Counted from the stretch's first letter, positions 43,974 to 56,417 are shown. The stretch: DNA of 64,000 nucleotides from Enoplolaimus lenunculus (GCA_030248215.1 JASANG010003383.1:1-64000), one strand, 5' to 3'. Program-made: numbers and translations. Notes: a model not told the origin generated them from the letters alone.

Positions 43974-44636
43974 GGCTTGTTTTCGTGGCAACTAAAGATT
44001 AATAAATTTAAAACGTTTTTTAAGCTGTTAGTCAGATGGTGGCCTGAAACAATCAAAAATTAGTCTAAAGCTTAAGCTTTAACTTTATTCTAGTCCCTCG
44101 CTAAACCGCGCCACTCTCCAGCTGCACAGGGGGAATTATGGTTCTCAAACAATTTACGGTTTGCGAATTGGCATATAGCGTTTCACGGAGCAGTGGAAGG
44201 CACAAAATTAATAGTTTTGCTTGTTTTACTGTCATAAAACCAGGCAAAAAATCAGTTCTCGTAATAAGCTGAGGTTCAAGAGTTCTTATAAGACCAAATC
44301 GTCCAGCGATGAATAAAGTAACAACCGATAAAAAATATTAAACAAAAACAACGGAGCGAGCAATTGCAGCAATTATACTCGCAATATCTTACAATAACAC
44401 TTTGTTTGTTTATCATTCATTACTTGACAAAATAATGCAAAACACAAGAGATATATAATAGACAACTTTAAAACTTCCACATAGATTTGGTTATAAAGTC
44501 TAATTGTAATAGTTTATTGTTTTATTGGCAGTAAAAAATGTGCCAATGACATATATGAGGGCAAATGTGAAATTACAAAATCAAAGAAACTGGGTTTTGA
44601 GTAAATAAACTGATTTTAAATTCGCAAATGCCTAAG

Positions 44637-45054
44637 TACTGTAGTGCCCGAATAAGAGAAGGTGTGATATTTATTTGGCCTCCCGAGAGGGTACCCCTGT
44701 TGTTCAGTTACGGACAATTATTTATTTTTACCCGCCATCCGCCACCCTTCGTTGTTGATATATCCAGTATTAGACGTTTGTCTTGTATCAAAAGCTTGAG
44801 CGATAAAGCAAGGTTAAGCTTAGGAATGTACTTTCAAATCTTTAGTATATATGCTTTAAAGTTTCGAACTCAACATTATTTGGTTCTGGAGTCATTTATG
44901 CACAACAATTAGGAATAATTGACATTTATGGACTTTAATTAGGATTTAGGGACCCTATCAGCTTACAGAGACTTATTAAGGATACGAACTCCTATTGTTT
45001 GTGACTCAAAATGGAGCCCCCCTTGTTATCCCCTTTAACCGGGTCACTACAGTA
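44637..45054. mobile_element. CCCGAATAAG-type MITE
   Basis: TACTGTAGTGCCCGAATAAG at the left and its inverse ACCGGGTCACTACAGTA at the right. The inside has the AGGGTACCCCTGTTGTTC and GGATTTAGGGACCCTATC tracts of the family. Confidence 0.9.
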
Positions 45055-45831
45055 GGTTTTGCTCAGAGCCTAAAGCTTAATTAGTCCAAATTCAATTGTA
45101 ATGTTGATGCTAGAGTTAAGCCAAAACTTGAACTAATTAATCAAGCTACGTAAACACAGCATTCAACGCAGTATCCAGGTTAACAGTTGATGATTCTTAG
45201 ATAGTTTTTGGTTGTTCCACATCCAGTTGTCCTTCACCGGGCGGATTTCGAGATTTTGATAATGTTCTTTAGCTTCGTTTTGTGTTATTTCACCACTGTA
45301 ACGGGCTGAACCAGGATCATCGTCATTATATTACCAATCACTGGTGTACTGCACTGAGCAGCTGAATACCAGATAATTTCTGCATAGTAAATCAAATATA
45401 ACCGTATATTAGGCCATATGCGCGTATTAAATGCATAACAACTATCAATAGCGTTAGCAATATATACACATGTAGACACAGGTAGGCTAATTAAGTCTAA
45501 GGAGCTGTTTCTCATCACATAGGGAAGATATCATCAAATAACATTGAATATAGGTTTACTGGGTTGCTTTAATCTTAGATATAAGCTTATTCTTACGCTT
45601 AAGGCTTACGTTTAGGTTTATGCTTAGGCATAGGAATATGCTTATACTACTGTTCTGTTCTATGTATTGTTCAAACCAATGTTTTAAGTTCGCAGGTTTT
45701 CTAAATTAGTATAATGTATCATACAGAAAGCAAAAAACAAAAAGGTTTGCACTAAATGCTTTGTTTTCTAGCGATGCAAACTGTATATCGACGTATATAC
45801 ACAGCATAATATTTCCGTTGTTGCGTTATAC

Positions 45832-45992
45832 GGCCGATGTAAACATCAAGGGTGGAACGTTTTTCTGGAGGACTGCAATAGAGCAACGTTAAGTTTTAGA
45901 CGTTTTTACTTGTACAAGCTCATTTTTACATTTAGCCTTAAGCTTTGGAATACGCTTATCCTACTGTTGCGGCCCTGTTCTTTACAATAGCC
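45832..45992 (+). mobile_element. TTAGGC-core MITE, diverged
   Basis: Left end GGCCGATGTAAACATCAAGG then GGACTGCAATAGAGC; right end TACTGTTGCGGCCCTGTTC. The central hexamers are mostly degraded. Confidence 0.75.
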
Positions 45993-47233
45993 TGTTATAC
46001 ATATTAATCAATTTTAATTGTTTTTTTCTAATTTTAGACAGAACAAATATGGTATGTTGTTTTGGTGAACATTTTCATTTTTAATCTATTGCTTGAAAAC
46101 GTGCAGTTGGCTACACGTGGTACCATTTTAGGGTTTGCAAATAATTAATTTTAGTTTAGATTGAGAAAAAAGCTCAAACTGTTTGCAACACGAGCAACAG
46201 TAGGGCAAACGCAAATTTGAGAAACAAGTAAAATCTTCGGAAGTTAGTTCTGAATAAACTTTTGAAATTTTGAATAATAAACAGTCGAACCTGAATTTTA
46301 ATAGTTTAATCGTATGCCCAGAAGTGCCCTCACGGGGGGCATTGGGGGCGTCCCCCACATTTGAATGGTGCCCCCCAAATAGACTCGGTCTAAAAGTAAA
46401 CGATCTTGAATTGCAATTGCAGGGGCCTAACTAATTCGATGCCCCCCAAATATAATGTTCTGCCGACGCCCCTGCGTATGTCCAGTCCAACTCTAAGTTT
46501 AAACTGAGCGTCCAGCGTAAACCTACTCAAATTGGAAAGCAAGGACGTGTTTTTCCAGTACCAAAAGTTGTACCTTTCGGAATGAAATACTGTCAACGGT
46601 AACATTCTGCTAAATCTGACAGATTCCGGTGCACCAATCTAATCTCCCTCAATTAGAATCGAATGGTCCATCGAACTGACACAAAACTGAAATTTTGTAT
46701 AAAAATTTAATTTTAAAATGGCGTTTAGCTTCTTTGCTCGCTTCGCTCGTTTAGGTTTTTCATACTTTTTCTTATTCGAATTTCGCTAAACGTAGACTAA
46801 ACGCCGCACAAGTTTCGTTTAGCTCCAGTTGTTTCGAATGTTTTTCTGTCAAAATTTTTTTGCATTGGATAATCCAAACTCGCTGCTACATTTAGTACTT
46901 TTTTAGTAAATACATTCAGTGCAGGAAATTTTTTTCAAAATTTAAAACGTTACGACGGTTTAAAATATTGATTATTTACGTGTTTGTTTTTCAAAGTTTA
47001 ATGCAATTTTTTCAGGGGTAACAGGGTGACGCACTACGGCCAAGTCAGCGCGAGTTTGTTTGTCAGAAGGTGGGTGGCTTTGTTTGAAAATACAGTTATA
47101 CCTATTTATTTTTTCTTACATTTTTTCTGCTATGCAGAATATTGGTTTAATAGATGGACGTTTCGCGATGTATTACATTAAAGGAAACTGAGTAAGGAAT
47201 CAAATTGTACCAATGTTTTACGTGGTATTGCGA

Positions 47234-47395
47234 CAATTCGTCAGTCGACAACTCGAAGACCGACAACTTGTAATCCGGAAACATCGTCGACTCGATTTGC
47301 CGTCAAACAATATGCTATGGCTCAGTCTTGAGCTTAAGCTTAAGCTTAGGCTTTCGATTAGACTTTAAGACACAGTCAGGCGACGAATTTCCGTA
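47234..47395. mobile_element. GACAATTCGTC-type MITE with hexamer insert
   Basis: GCGACAATTCGTCAGTCGAC, CCGACAACTTGTAATCCGG and, at the far side, AGGCGACGAATTTCC are as in the 28650-28800 copy. Between them is CTTAAGCTTAAGCTTAGGC. Confidence 0.6.
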
Positions 47396-47596
47396 TTCAT
47401 TTCACGTACTTAGCATTCCAAGCGAACCTAAAACTTTTTATTGCGAAGACCTGCAAAATATCCATCGTATTTTATACGGTCTTTTATTTCATGAAGAAGT
47501 CATGGCATTTTTGAGTTTACAATTTGATCAATGAAGCCATGTATCTCGGCTTTTTAGGCAAGCAACCACATCATACCTGGCCCCACCAGTACGCCT

Positions 47597-47733
47597 TAGG
47601 GTTGCGCTGTACTCGCTACACGCTACAGTACGCCACGAAATAGATTTTGCCCATATTTTTGTTAGCAACGCATAGCGTCTTGCGGCTTCACGCGGCGGCG
47701 TTCGGCACAGTAAAGTATAGCGCAACCCTTATA
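47597..47733. mobile_element. Short MITE with AGGGTTGCGC inverted ends
   Basis: Left TTAGGGTTGCGCTGTACTCG and right AAAGTATAGCGCAACCCTTA are inverted repeats about 137 bases apart. The inside has GCGGCTTCACGCGGCGGCGTTC, resembling a single unit of the 55615-55935 minisatellite. Confidence 0.8.
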
Positions 47734-48272
47734 GTTGTCGGCAATTATTTGCCATTACCAGTTTTGCGAACCTAAAAATCTACAATAGAAAATATATAGT
47801 ATCCTATACGCGGTAGTTAATCTTCCAGCTGGCACAATTTCACATTTTTGCTCTTTCACAAACGCCGCTGCGGTATGTGCTTTTAGTTGTCGTCTGTGTA
47901 TGCTTTATACTTTATATTACCAGGATCGTAGCCAGGATTTCACTTCTGAAGGGTAATTCATGTGAAGCATTTTAGCGAGTAAGCGTATGCCGAACGAGCA
48001 CAATTTTAAACATATTAAAGTGTATCTTTATTAGTTTCTTTAGAAGTTTCCAGAGGGTATATATCTCGAATCTCCCCTTGCTCACGCCGCCTCTGTGTAC
48101 CGCTAGCAGGCAGCCCATTCATGTAGCCACACTTTTTTGCCATACAAGCCGTATAAAGTGTCCTCAAAATGTATAGCTGGTTTTGCTGAGTTATGGAAAA
48201 TGTTGCAACAACGCCGTCATTTTGAGCCAGTTACTGTCAACCAGTTTCCGGTTTACTTTTATTTGCCTCAGG

Positions 48273-48420
48273 GGCCCGTGTAAAGATCAGTGGCTGAGCG
48301 TTATACTGTGGGACTGGAATAGAGTAAGCTTAAGTTTAGACAATTTTTTTTGCTGAGGCTTAGATTTAGAATTAGAAACATGCTTACATCACTGTTGCGC
48401 GCGTGTTCTATGCATTGGCC
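48273..48420 (+). mobile_element. TTAGGC-core MITE
   Basis: Left end GGCCCGTGTAAAGATCAGTGGC, middle GGGACTGGAATAGAGTAAGC, right end GTGTTCTATGCATTGGCC. The outer bases form an imperfect inverted repeat. Confidence 0.8.
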
Positions 48421-49104
48421 AGATCATAGGTGAACTAAAAGGGAGCAGGAAGGCAAGACTACATCCTCGTCGAAATTGCGTTTTGGTATTTGATACCATT
48501 GTATTAAATCATTGTTAATAATCTGCCAATGGTACACCCCCGATAGTCAAATTTTATCGCATTTTCTACGTCTGTCCCTCTGATCCGAAGCTCAGGGTAT
48601 GCCCCTATTTAAAGATCAGCAATGAGAGCTCCCTATAAGCCAAAGTTAACTCGGTTATACTTTTAAATTAAGATTTCAATTTTATTCAAGTATGATGCTA
48701 AAATGTATTACATACCAGTGGTAGAAGCACTTTTTGGCGATAAACTGTCGAACCAAACTGTTTCTAGTATACTTTGATGCGCCGCTATATGAACAGTTGT
48801 AAGCTGGATCTAACTATAAGTTTTAAATTTTATTTTGGCTGTCTAGAAATAATTTACAAAGGTTAAATGAAAGTTGTGTTCGACTAAACCTACAACAAGC
48901 GTTTCTGATTGGACAAATAGCTTTAACACAGGGCTCCAATTCTTAATTAGATTTAAGTTCCAGCCTGGCTAGTAAATCTAGGGACCCTTAACCTTACATT
49001 GACCTATATTGTTAAAGATCGACGTCAACCGTGGCGCAGTTGCAACAGGGCTGCCGCTAATGTGCCTGAATCCCCAAATTCTCTCTGAATTCTCAACTCC
49101 TGTA

Positions 49105-49240
49105 CACTTCCCCAACATTTCAGGTTTAAGGTTTAGGCTTAAAAAAAGTCTTAGGCTTAGACTTTGGCCCAGTCTTAGGCATGACAAAGACTTTGCTAAG
49201 CATAAGCCTAAACCGAAGCGTAAATGTCTGACAAAGTGCA
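49105..49240. repeat. TTAGGC/CCTAAG tract with both orientations
   Basis: GGTTTAAGGTTTAGGCTTA and GTCTTAGGCTTAGAC are followed within 60 bases by the inverse AAGCATAAGCCTAAACCG, so the tract can fold on itself. I do not see family ends. Confidence 0.5.
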
Positions 49241-49811
49241 CAAGAGCCAGCCAAGTTGTTTTGCTGAGATACGTCCCATCACCACCTGAATGGATTTGAA
49301 GATTTTTCTAAACCTTAGTCTAAGCCTTAACGTAAACGTTTTCCAAAGTGCACAAGAGGCGAGTTCTCTAGCTGTTGTATGTTCAAGGACCGTCTGAATG
49401 GACTTCCCTAGTAAATACGGTAAGATCAGTGTATCCATATAAAATAAGGTTCAGGTTAAATAATTTTGCGGCCATAATCGCAGCAAATACTGCCTTCGAC
49501 CTAGTAGGTCGTACAACTAGGCCCCACGGCAGCGTCGAAGAGTATGTTTCGCGGTTGAAATGCTAATTAATTATTAAATGAAATTTTCTAAAATGGCACG
49601 GTCCTGAACGTGGTTATGTTGGCATACTACTAACAATCTATATAATATCAAAACTGTCTTAGTATGAAATGTATACAGTTTTACCGAAGGCTTTGTTTAC
49701 TATTTGGTAGGTATATAAAATAGATATTTGGGTTTGAAGAAAACCTATTTGAAAGCTTAAGGGTACAGTATATTTATTTTGTACCTATATCGGAATCAAC
49801 TGAACAACGAC

Positions 49812-49956
49812 TAATGTATATATCAGGGGCGGTCCGTTTTTCCGTGTAACTACTGCTATGAAGCAAGCTTACAGGTTTATTCTTACGGTTAGGCTTAGGC
49901 GAAGGTTTAGGAATATGCTTCTTACTACTGTTACGCCCCTCACCGCTACACTGACC
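49812..49956 (+). mobile_element. TTAGGC-core MITE
   Basis: ATCAGGGGCGGTCCGTTTTTCC at the left, ACGGTTAGGCTTAGGCGAAGG in the middle and ACTACTGTTACGCCCCTCAC at the right match the family order. Confidence 0.7.
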
Positions 49957-50867
49957 GAGCAGCTATGGAAGAGTTTTCGTTGTTGTAGAAATACTTTGGA
50001 GGATTGCAGATGCAAAATTTTGCGAATTTTTTTGAAAAATTAATTTCAATCTTTGTTTGGGCTCCGTAGCTGTTGCCAGCCCCCTTTACAATAAAATTTA
50101 ATGTACACGAGGAATAGATTTCAAGGTAGGGTGACAAAAAAATTATTTGCTGTTTATACGCAATTGTGCAACGATTCGCACAATGATGAAACTAATAAAT
50201 ATGAAAAAATAATCTTTTTTGTGTCTTAAAAATTTATTAAAAAAATTTCGCTATTATATTTCGCACGGAATTACAATATTTCAATTGTTCCTAAGTGAAA
50301 CGAAGTTCAACTGGAAAAAAAACTTGGGCGTATTTTTATCGTTATGTACAACTGTTATATTTGCCAATCGATAATTGTTTTTTATTAATTCAAGCCGAAA
50401 ACCTTAGATTTTCTGGCAACGCGATGTAAGGACAGGTATATTTTTGTATATATGTAAATATTATGGTTTAAGAAGGTTTATTGCATGCTTAAAACAATAG
50501 TTTGCCCTGCGCATATGCAGAGGTATATATATTCACTGGACGCAAGGTTAGTTTAAATTGAACCGAGTTGAGGTCGTTTAAAAACAAACAAGCAACATGC
50601 TTAAACATATCGTATGCCACCTTTACCGTTGTACCAACTTGAAAACACGTTTGTGTCGGAAACATCGGGATCGAGGCAAGATCGCTTACAGTTCAATAAT
50701 GAAAACAGTATTAAATTATTATTATAAAAAAGTTCAAAGTTGGAAATATTAATCCCCTTCAGTAGAACATTTTTGAATTCTAGTACACACGTAGAGTGGT
50801 CGCGTGTAATTTTCAAAATCCTTACAGTGTCCCATTAACTGCTATTTGTTCATCTTTTTCCGGGTTT

Positions 50868-51025
50868 GTAGCCAAGGGGGGCTGAAGAGAGCTGAGCCTC
50901 TCGCGTGGAAATTTTTGGTCCCCGTAGAAACTTTTTTCAATCTCGCTGGTAAGTCAACGAAAACCCTTTGTAGGTATATAGGTCCGGGAAGTTTTTAGAC
51001 TCTCCTATCAAGATGAGCTGGCTAC
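50868..51025. mobile_element. GTAGCC...GGCTAC MITE (CAAGGGTTTTCG family)
   Basis: It runs from GTAGCCAAGGGGGGCTGAAG to GAGATGAGCTGGCTAC-like sequence, with ends that are short inverted repeats (GTAGCC / GGCTAC). It contains the inverse core AAGTCAACGAAAACCCTTTG shared with the other copies in this window. Confidence 0.7.
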
Positions 51026-51356
51026 AGGCGCCTGATCCCTTTAGTCTTTGATCTACAATTGTTTCTCTGCAAAGATTTTCTTCAGCTTTTCAGCTAAAGA
51101 CTACCCCTAAAACTTTTACACGTTTCCGTCCCTGAGACCCCCAGAAAAATTATCCTCCTCAGGCAAGGACACTCAAAGCAACAGACTGACGCTGCGTAGT
51201 CTGGTTGCCGGTGGGCACCGACAAGCCGCGAAATAAGAGTCGACTTTAATGGAACAATTGCCTGTCTACGCTTAGCAGCATGGCACTCAAACGCTTTTCA
51301 TGCCAATAGACACAAAACTCTTCAACTGGAACGCCAACGGTTCTATTTATTCTTTC

Positions 51357-51548
51357 TACAGCAAGGGCGTAGCCAGAGAGTTTAAGGGCTAAGCTTTCGT
51401 AGGGTTTATAACATTTGCCTACGGGGTTTTGGAAACTTTTTTCAGTTTGTAACAAAAGAATATCTTCGCAACAAAAGGATAGTTTCGCTTCGAAATTTTC
51501 GCAGAAACCCTCCTACGATTCCAACATCAGTGCTACGTCCTTGCTGTA
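51357..51548. mobile_element. MITE with TACAGCAAGGGCGTAGC inverted ends
   Basis: TACAGCAAGGGCGTAGC at the left and GCTACGTCCTTGCTGTA at the right pair over 17 bases with one mismatch. The element is about 192 bases. Confidence 0.85.
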
Positions 51549-51922
51549 TAGCAACCACGACCGGCGCTGAGAGCATGCAGGACCAGGGACCACCTTATAT
51601 TTGTTCTGTGTTTAGAACAGTTTAGTCAAAATTGGAATACTAAAATTTTTCTAAATTCATTTTCATAAACTTAAATTTTCAAAACTAATCGTTAAGCACA
51701 GTAGTTTTTAGTGCTGATTTATGGTCTGTTTTGAGAAATTTTTGACAACTCGTAAGGTAAATCGGAGTGAACTTTGGCAATGCCAGCTGCGATCGCTGTC
51801 TGGCTACTTCTGAATTCAGGCCCTAGCGTTGTGGCTTGCGCATGCCCGTTTGTCAGGCTAACTCACTAAGACGGGGAAGGCAAAGTTGAAATCTATCCAA
51901 TCAAATCTGTAATGGTTTATGT

Positions 51923-52111
51923 ACACTGCAAAAAATGGGGAGTCAAATTGACTCCTTCCGAAATAGGTTCTACGTCGACTCCGCCAGAGTCAAACGTGCG
52001 GCTAAATGAGTCGAATTTGACTCTGGCGGAGTCTAATTTGACTCAGTTTGTGTAGTCCCGTAGAGCCTATTTCGGAGGGAGGCAATTTGACTGTCCATTT
52101 TTTGCAGAGTA
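51923..52111. mobile_element. MITE with nested GAGTCAAATTGACTC palindromes
   Basis: Ends are ACACTGCAAAAAATGGGGAG and the inverse of CCATTTTTTGCAGAGTAC. Inside are GAGTCAAATTGACTC, TCGACTCCGCCAGAGTCAAA and TTTGACTCTGGCGGAGTC, each nearly self-complementary. Copies are at 56365-56580 (whole) and 56183-56230 (partial). Confidence 0.85.
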
Positions 52112-52662
52112 CCCGATTCAAAATTTGCGTCTGAGTTTCACCGACAGTATTTATTCACGTTTCTTGCATATTGAAAGACGGATATACATAGGTTGTTTTT
52201 ATGGGATCGCTAAAGCTAAATTGGAAAACGGGAGTGGACCACAAGACTAAACCTCACCTAGAAAAGTATTCCCCTTTGCAAAACGTTTAGACTCATTTGT
52301 AAATGCTATGAAGTCCCTGCTTGCCTCCCTTAAATGTATTGCCCCGCCCCCTTAACAAGTTGGTTACGAACCTACAAGAATGTTATCATTCTGTTGCCTA
52401 GCAAGAGATTAAACAAGATAGGATTACACACTATGAATGTGGGTCTGTTCCCAGCAATGTTTCAGCTCGTTCGTCCTAGAACACCATTGAAATAGAAGTC
52501 CTCCAATGGTTCATCTCATATTCACCAGTTGGCGACTGGAATCACTCTTTTGAAATTGGATTTCTGAGTTTTTGGCCTATTGCAGAAATGAAAGATTGAA
52601 TGAGGTTGAAGTTTATTCCCGAAAGAACTATTTTAATATATAATGAACGATAAGTTGCGTAG

Positions 52663-52870
52663 TGGCGTACGCAGGGCCGGAGCAGCCACCCCCATACTCC
52701 CCATTTGGGGGCCCACCCCTAAACGGGCTTCACGCTAACCGGTTGGAACAAAAACAGCCGAAGTTTTGAAATGCATCTGGCTTCTCGTTCGTTTCGCTAG
52801 CGAGTTGACGGCCCCCACCCTGGAGTTATGGGGAAACCTCCACCCCTGTCTGCTCCGGCACTGGGCGTGC
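52663..52870. mobile_element. MITE with GGGCCGGAGCAG inverted ends
   Basis: The left end GGCGTACGCAGGGCCGGAGC mirrors the right end TCTGCTCCGGCACTGGGCG. The arms are rich in CCCCCA/TGGGGG. A related fragment is at 55228-55300 (GGCAGTGCCGGCGGAAGC, then GGGGGACCCAGGCCC). Confidence 0.7.
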
Positions 52871-53420
52871 CGAGGAATTTAATTTGGCGGTGGCAAACAT
52901 TATAAACGACTAAAATAGTGGCTCTAAATAAAGATTATCAAACCCTGAAAGATGAAGATTGGGGCAGTATTTGAAATGACAGTATCATCATTTGTCATTG
53001 GCTGTCTCAGGATTTATCTTCAGAAGAGCGGGTATTTAGATATTATTTTTTTAGATTTTAGATTATGTCTTATAATCGTATTTGTTCCAAATATATTTCT
53101 GAAAAATTTTGCGTGGGACAGGACACACCTGTGACCGCACCTGCTATTGGATGCCGTAGCTGTCCTACCACCTCTACACGGTGATTTGAGGGTACAGAAA
53201 TAAACCTAAACAACCGACAAGATTTGATTAGCCTCGCAAAGCTTAAAATTGTAATTCTACAAATTTTCCGACTCGATTTGTTATTTTTACTATATAAAAC
53301 CTCAGTCTAATTTATAATTTACAGAAGATGCTGCCGCAACCAGAAATTGTACTTTATCTGTGCGATTTAAATTAAGAAATACTTCATTTAATTAAGTTTA
53401 AACTCATATTCAATCCAGCG

Positions 53421-53807
53421 TTGACTTGAAAGTATCATTTTTAATTCTTACATGCCGACCAACAAATGGTCAAACACACTTTTAAATTTACACATTTTAA
53501 TGATTCAGTAGCTTTACGTATGTATGTTTCACAAATTTAATTGGAATGCTAAGACACTGGCGGATTGGGGGGTGAACCCAGGCCTTGCCATCCTCCATAA
53601 ATAAAATTATTGACTTGAAAGTATCATTTTTAATTCTTACATGCCCACCAACAAATGGTTAAACATACCAAACACACTTTTAAATTTACACATTTTAATG
53701 ATTCAGTAGCTTTACGTATGTATGTTTCACATATTTAATTGGAATGCTAAGACACTGGCGGATTGGGGGGTGAACCCAGGCCTTGCCATCCTCCATAAAT
53801 AAAATTA
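53421..53807. repeat. Tandem duplication, two copies of about 189 bp
   Basis: TTGACTTGAAAGTATCATTT begins both copies (53421 and 53610), and both end CTTGCCATCCTCCATAAAT. They differ by a few bases and one small insertion (ACATACCA). Confidence 0.95.
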
Positions 53808-55412
53808 AAACAAATGTTTTAAAATTTAGTACTAAAATTGCATTTGGTTTCTCGCTCCCGTCACTTCCAACCACTGTCCACTATTATATATCCCGCAGCT
53901 TCACCTATCCGAAATTTCTGGATCCACCACTGATGTTAGCATTTCCTACAGAATTCAGTTAATAAATTAGACGTTTCTCTTCACAGGCTTTCAGACTAAC
54001 GGCTACCCATACGCTATCAACCGTATTGTTAGTCTTACCAGATACCAGGTCCTGAAGGACAATTGTCATATTAGTTGTGTCTAAGTCGTTGACCTGAAAT
54101 AGTGCGTTAATAAGGTTTACATATTTGATTAGTTCTTAATTAATGTTGACGTGTCGTAGACTTTTGCGAATCTGCACGCTATTGTTAAGGTATTTTGAAG
54201 CCGGCAGGGTTGCGATATACTTCAGACAGGTTGTTGGAAGCAGTGACGGATCCAGATTTTCTGGTCAATGGCGACAATTTTTATGATTTGAAATTTTACC
54301 AGTTTTTAAAGCTTGTTTCGCATATATTTTGTATTTTTAGATTCACTGTAAATTACGCCAGATTTGCAAAGTATATTTTACTCGGGTTGAATCAACGTCG
54401 TGTTATCCGGCTATCTGGTTAGAAAATCCATGGTTCGCTTCAGCGAACATGTCTGGTATCAAAATTTTCAGCACAACATTGGTGTGGGGATTGATTCCCC
54501 CGTTTCCATGGATCTATTTAGTCATGGCACTCTACAAGTGTGTATTAAGCAAATAATATATGTAGGTATATATGGTGAAAGCATTGCATAATGATGCCCA
54601 GGGCCATGATTAGAGCACCCCCTGGCGTTGGAATTCCGGCCTGAAAATGAACCTGGCGTTGGAAAGCAAAATCAATTATAAACGCTCAACTGGAACCTAA
54701 AATATACTTTTTTTGAGAAGTTTAAGAAACACGTGCAAAAAGTATTAACGAAATATGGCATGCGCTGATTTACGGGCAATTGTAACCACAATCATTAAGG
54801 TGCAATGGAACTTATGGAAACTTCATTCGCTTAGACATCTTTCTGTATTAGATTTTCGCAAACTTCACAATTGGCGAAGCAAAGGGTCACCCAGGCCTGT
54901 CCCCCCGAGATGGATCGAAACCAGAATAATGTATTTTAAAATATATTCAACAATTGCGTTCAGTTTCTCGTTCGTGAAGTTTTTTTGACAATTGTATATT
55001 GTTCGTGCCCTCATCAGAAATTTTTGGATTTATTTTACTGCAAACACATAAGCTTAGATGCTGTACTTTTTCAATTCCTGGGTCGTTCACACTAAACGAG
55101 CGAGTGGTCTGGTTTCCGTTCGGTATAGAATGCTGTCTCCACCGTGGTAAATTCACGTATAAAACTAACCAACAAACGCTTATCGATCATTGGTCAAATT
55201 CAATTATAACGTACCATTCGAAGTTTTGGGCAGTGCCGGCGGAAGCGCCACCCAAACACCGCATTGGGGGACCCAGGCCCTTGGGGGCCCCACTTGCGCA
55301 AATTAAATGTTCTTGTCGTTGACCACGAAGTTATAAGAGTTGTAAAACATTTTATTGTGGGCACCCTCGGACCTGTTTTGGGGGCCCCGAGTGTCTTAAC
55401 GCCGAACCTGGC

Positions 55413-55989
55413 TTAAGGGTTACGCCATACTCGACTCGCGGTACCGTACGCCACCGCGAAGCGCCGCTCTGTGACCAGAGTCATGTCAAAAATAAACGTT
55501 TAAGGATCGCATTGCACGGCACTGCAGCGAAGGGCGGCGTCCGGTAAGCGTAACGTACGGTGGCAGATGGCGGCGTCCGATATGGCGCGATGGTGACCGG
55601 TGGCGTAAGTTAACGAACAGTGGCGGACGGCGGCTTCCGGTAACGCGCAGTGGCGGACGGCGGCTTCCGGTAACGCGCAGTGGCGGACGGCGGCTTCCGG
55701 TAACGCGCGGTGACGGACGTTGGCGGACGGCGGCGTCCGGTAACGCGCAGTGGCGGACGGCGGCTTCCGGTAACGCGCGGTGACGGACGTTGGCGGACGG
55801 CGGCGTCCGGTAACGCGCAGTGGCGGACGGCGGCTTCCGGTAACGCGCGGTGACGGACGTTGGCGGACGGCGGCTTCCGGTAACGCGCGGTGACGGACGT
55901 TGGCGGACGGCGGCGTCCGGTAACGCGCGATGGCGGACTGCGGATCCAGGTATTGCGCGGCACAGAAATATATAGCACAACCCAAATAG
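55413..55989. mobile_element. AGGGTTGCGC-type MITE expanded by a minisatellite
   Basis: Left end TTAAGGGTTACGCCATACTCG and right end AAATATATAGCACAACCCAA correspond to the inverted ends of the 137-bp element at 47597-47733. Here the inside is about 577 bases because it contains a GC-rich tandem array. Confidence 0.7.
55615..55935. repeat. GC-rich minisatellite with 30/70-bp higher-order structure
   Basis: The basic unit is 30 bases (TGGCGGACGGCGGCTTCCGG then TAACGCGCAG). A 40-base variant carries an extra TGACGGACGT. After three plain units the array settles into repeats of 30 + 40 = 70 bases, at least twice. All three minus frames are open across it only because the unit lacks stops. Confidence 0.95.
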
Positions 55990-56091
55990 TTTCGTATGTA
56001 GAATAGAAGCATAAACATATTATGAGTGACCATTTGAAAGTACCAGAGAGTGACAAATCTATTGCAATGGGAGGTTTGTTTTGGAGCGTGG

Positions 56092-56417
56092 GGTTTTGAC
56101 TAAACGTACTTGTTGAATAGTGTACTTGGCACTTTTTGATATTGTAGTAGTTTGCATTTTTATTCCCGTATTCTCAAATGAATGTACACTGCAAAAAATG
56201 GTGAGTCAAATTGACTCGCTTCGAAACAGGCTTTTCCAACACAAACACCAATTCGACCCCAGAGACGTGCAGGGTTTTGACTAAACGTACTTGTTGAATA
56301 GTGTACTTGGCACTTTTTGATATTGCAGTAGTTTGCTTTTTTATGCCCATATTCTCAAATGAATGTACACTGCAAAAAATGGTGAGTCAAATTGACTCGC
56401 TTCGAAACAGGCTTTTC
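56092..56417. repeat. Segmental tandem duplication, about 181-bp period
   Basis: GGTTTTGACTAAACGTACTT to GAAACAGGCTTTTC occurs at about 56092 and again at about 56273. The second copy leads into the complete palindromic MITE (56365-56580); the first stops shortly inside it. The same flanking sequence in weaker form is at about 57015-57140. Confidence 0.9.

Noticed and set aside
45163-45300. Minus-strand candidate terminal exon (ITQNEAKEHYQNLEIRPVKD ... stop)
   Set aside because: It reads like coding sequence, but no good acceptor, partner exon or family could be found. It stays an open question and is not annotated as a gene.
47328-47534. Plus-strand frame ending FYCEDLQNIHRILYGLLFHE...
   Set aside because: Its first third is repeat sequence, and no splice-compatible neighbours or family were seen.
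53959-54093. Minus-strand candidate terminal exon of 44 codons behind a TATTTCAG acceptor
   Set aside because: The acceptor and stop are plausible, but there is no recognisable domain and no upstream exon in phase.
54185-54240. Minus-strand EVYRNPAGF resembling the lipocalin QVYRSPAIF block
   Set aside because: The DNA matches the end of the AAGTATAGCGCAACCCT MITE family; the resemblance is a coincidence.
55486-56056. Three overlapping long open frames on the minus strand (148-177 codons) rich in Arg, Pro and Ala
   Set aside because: They exist in all three frames because the GC-rich minisatellite unit has no stop codons; there is no start context or domain.
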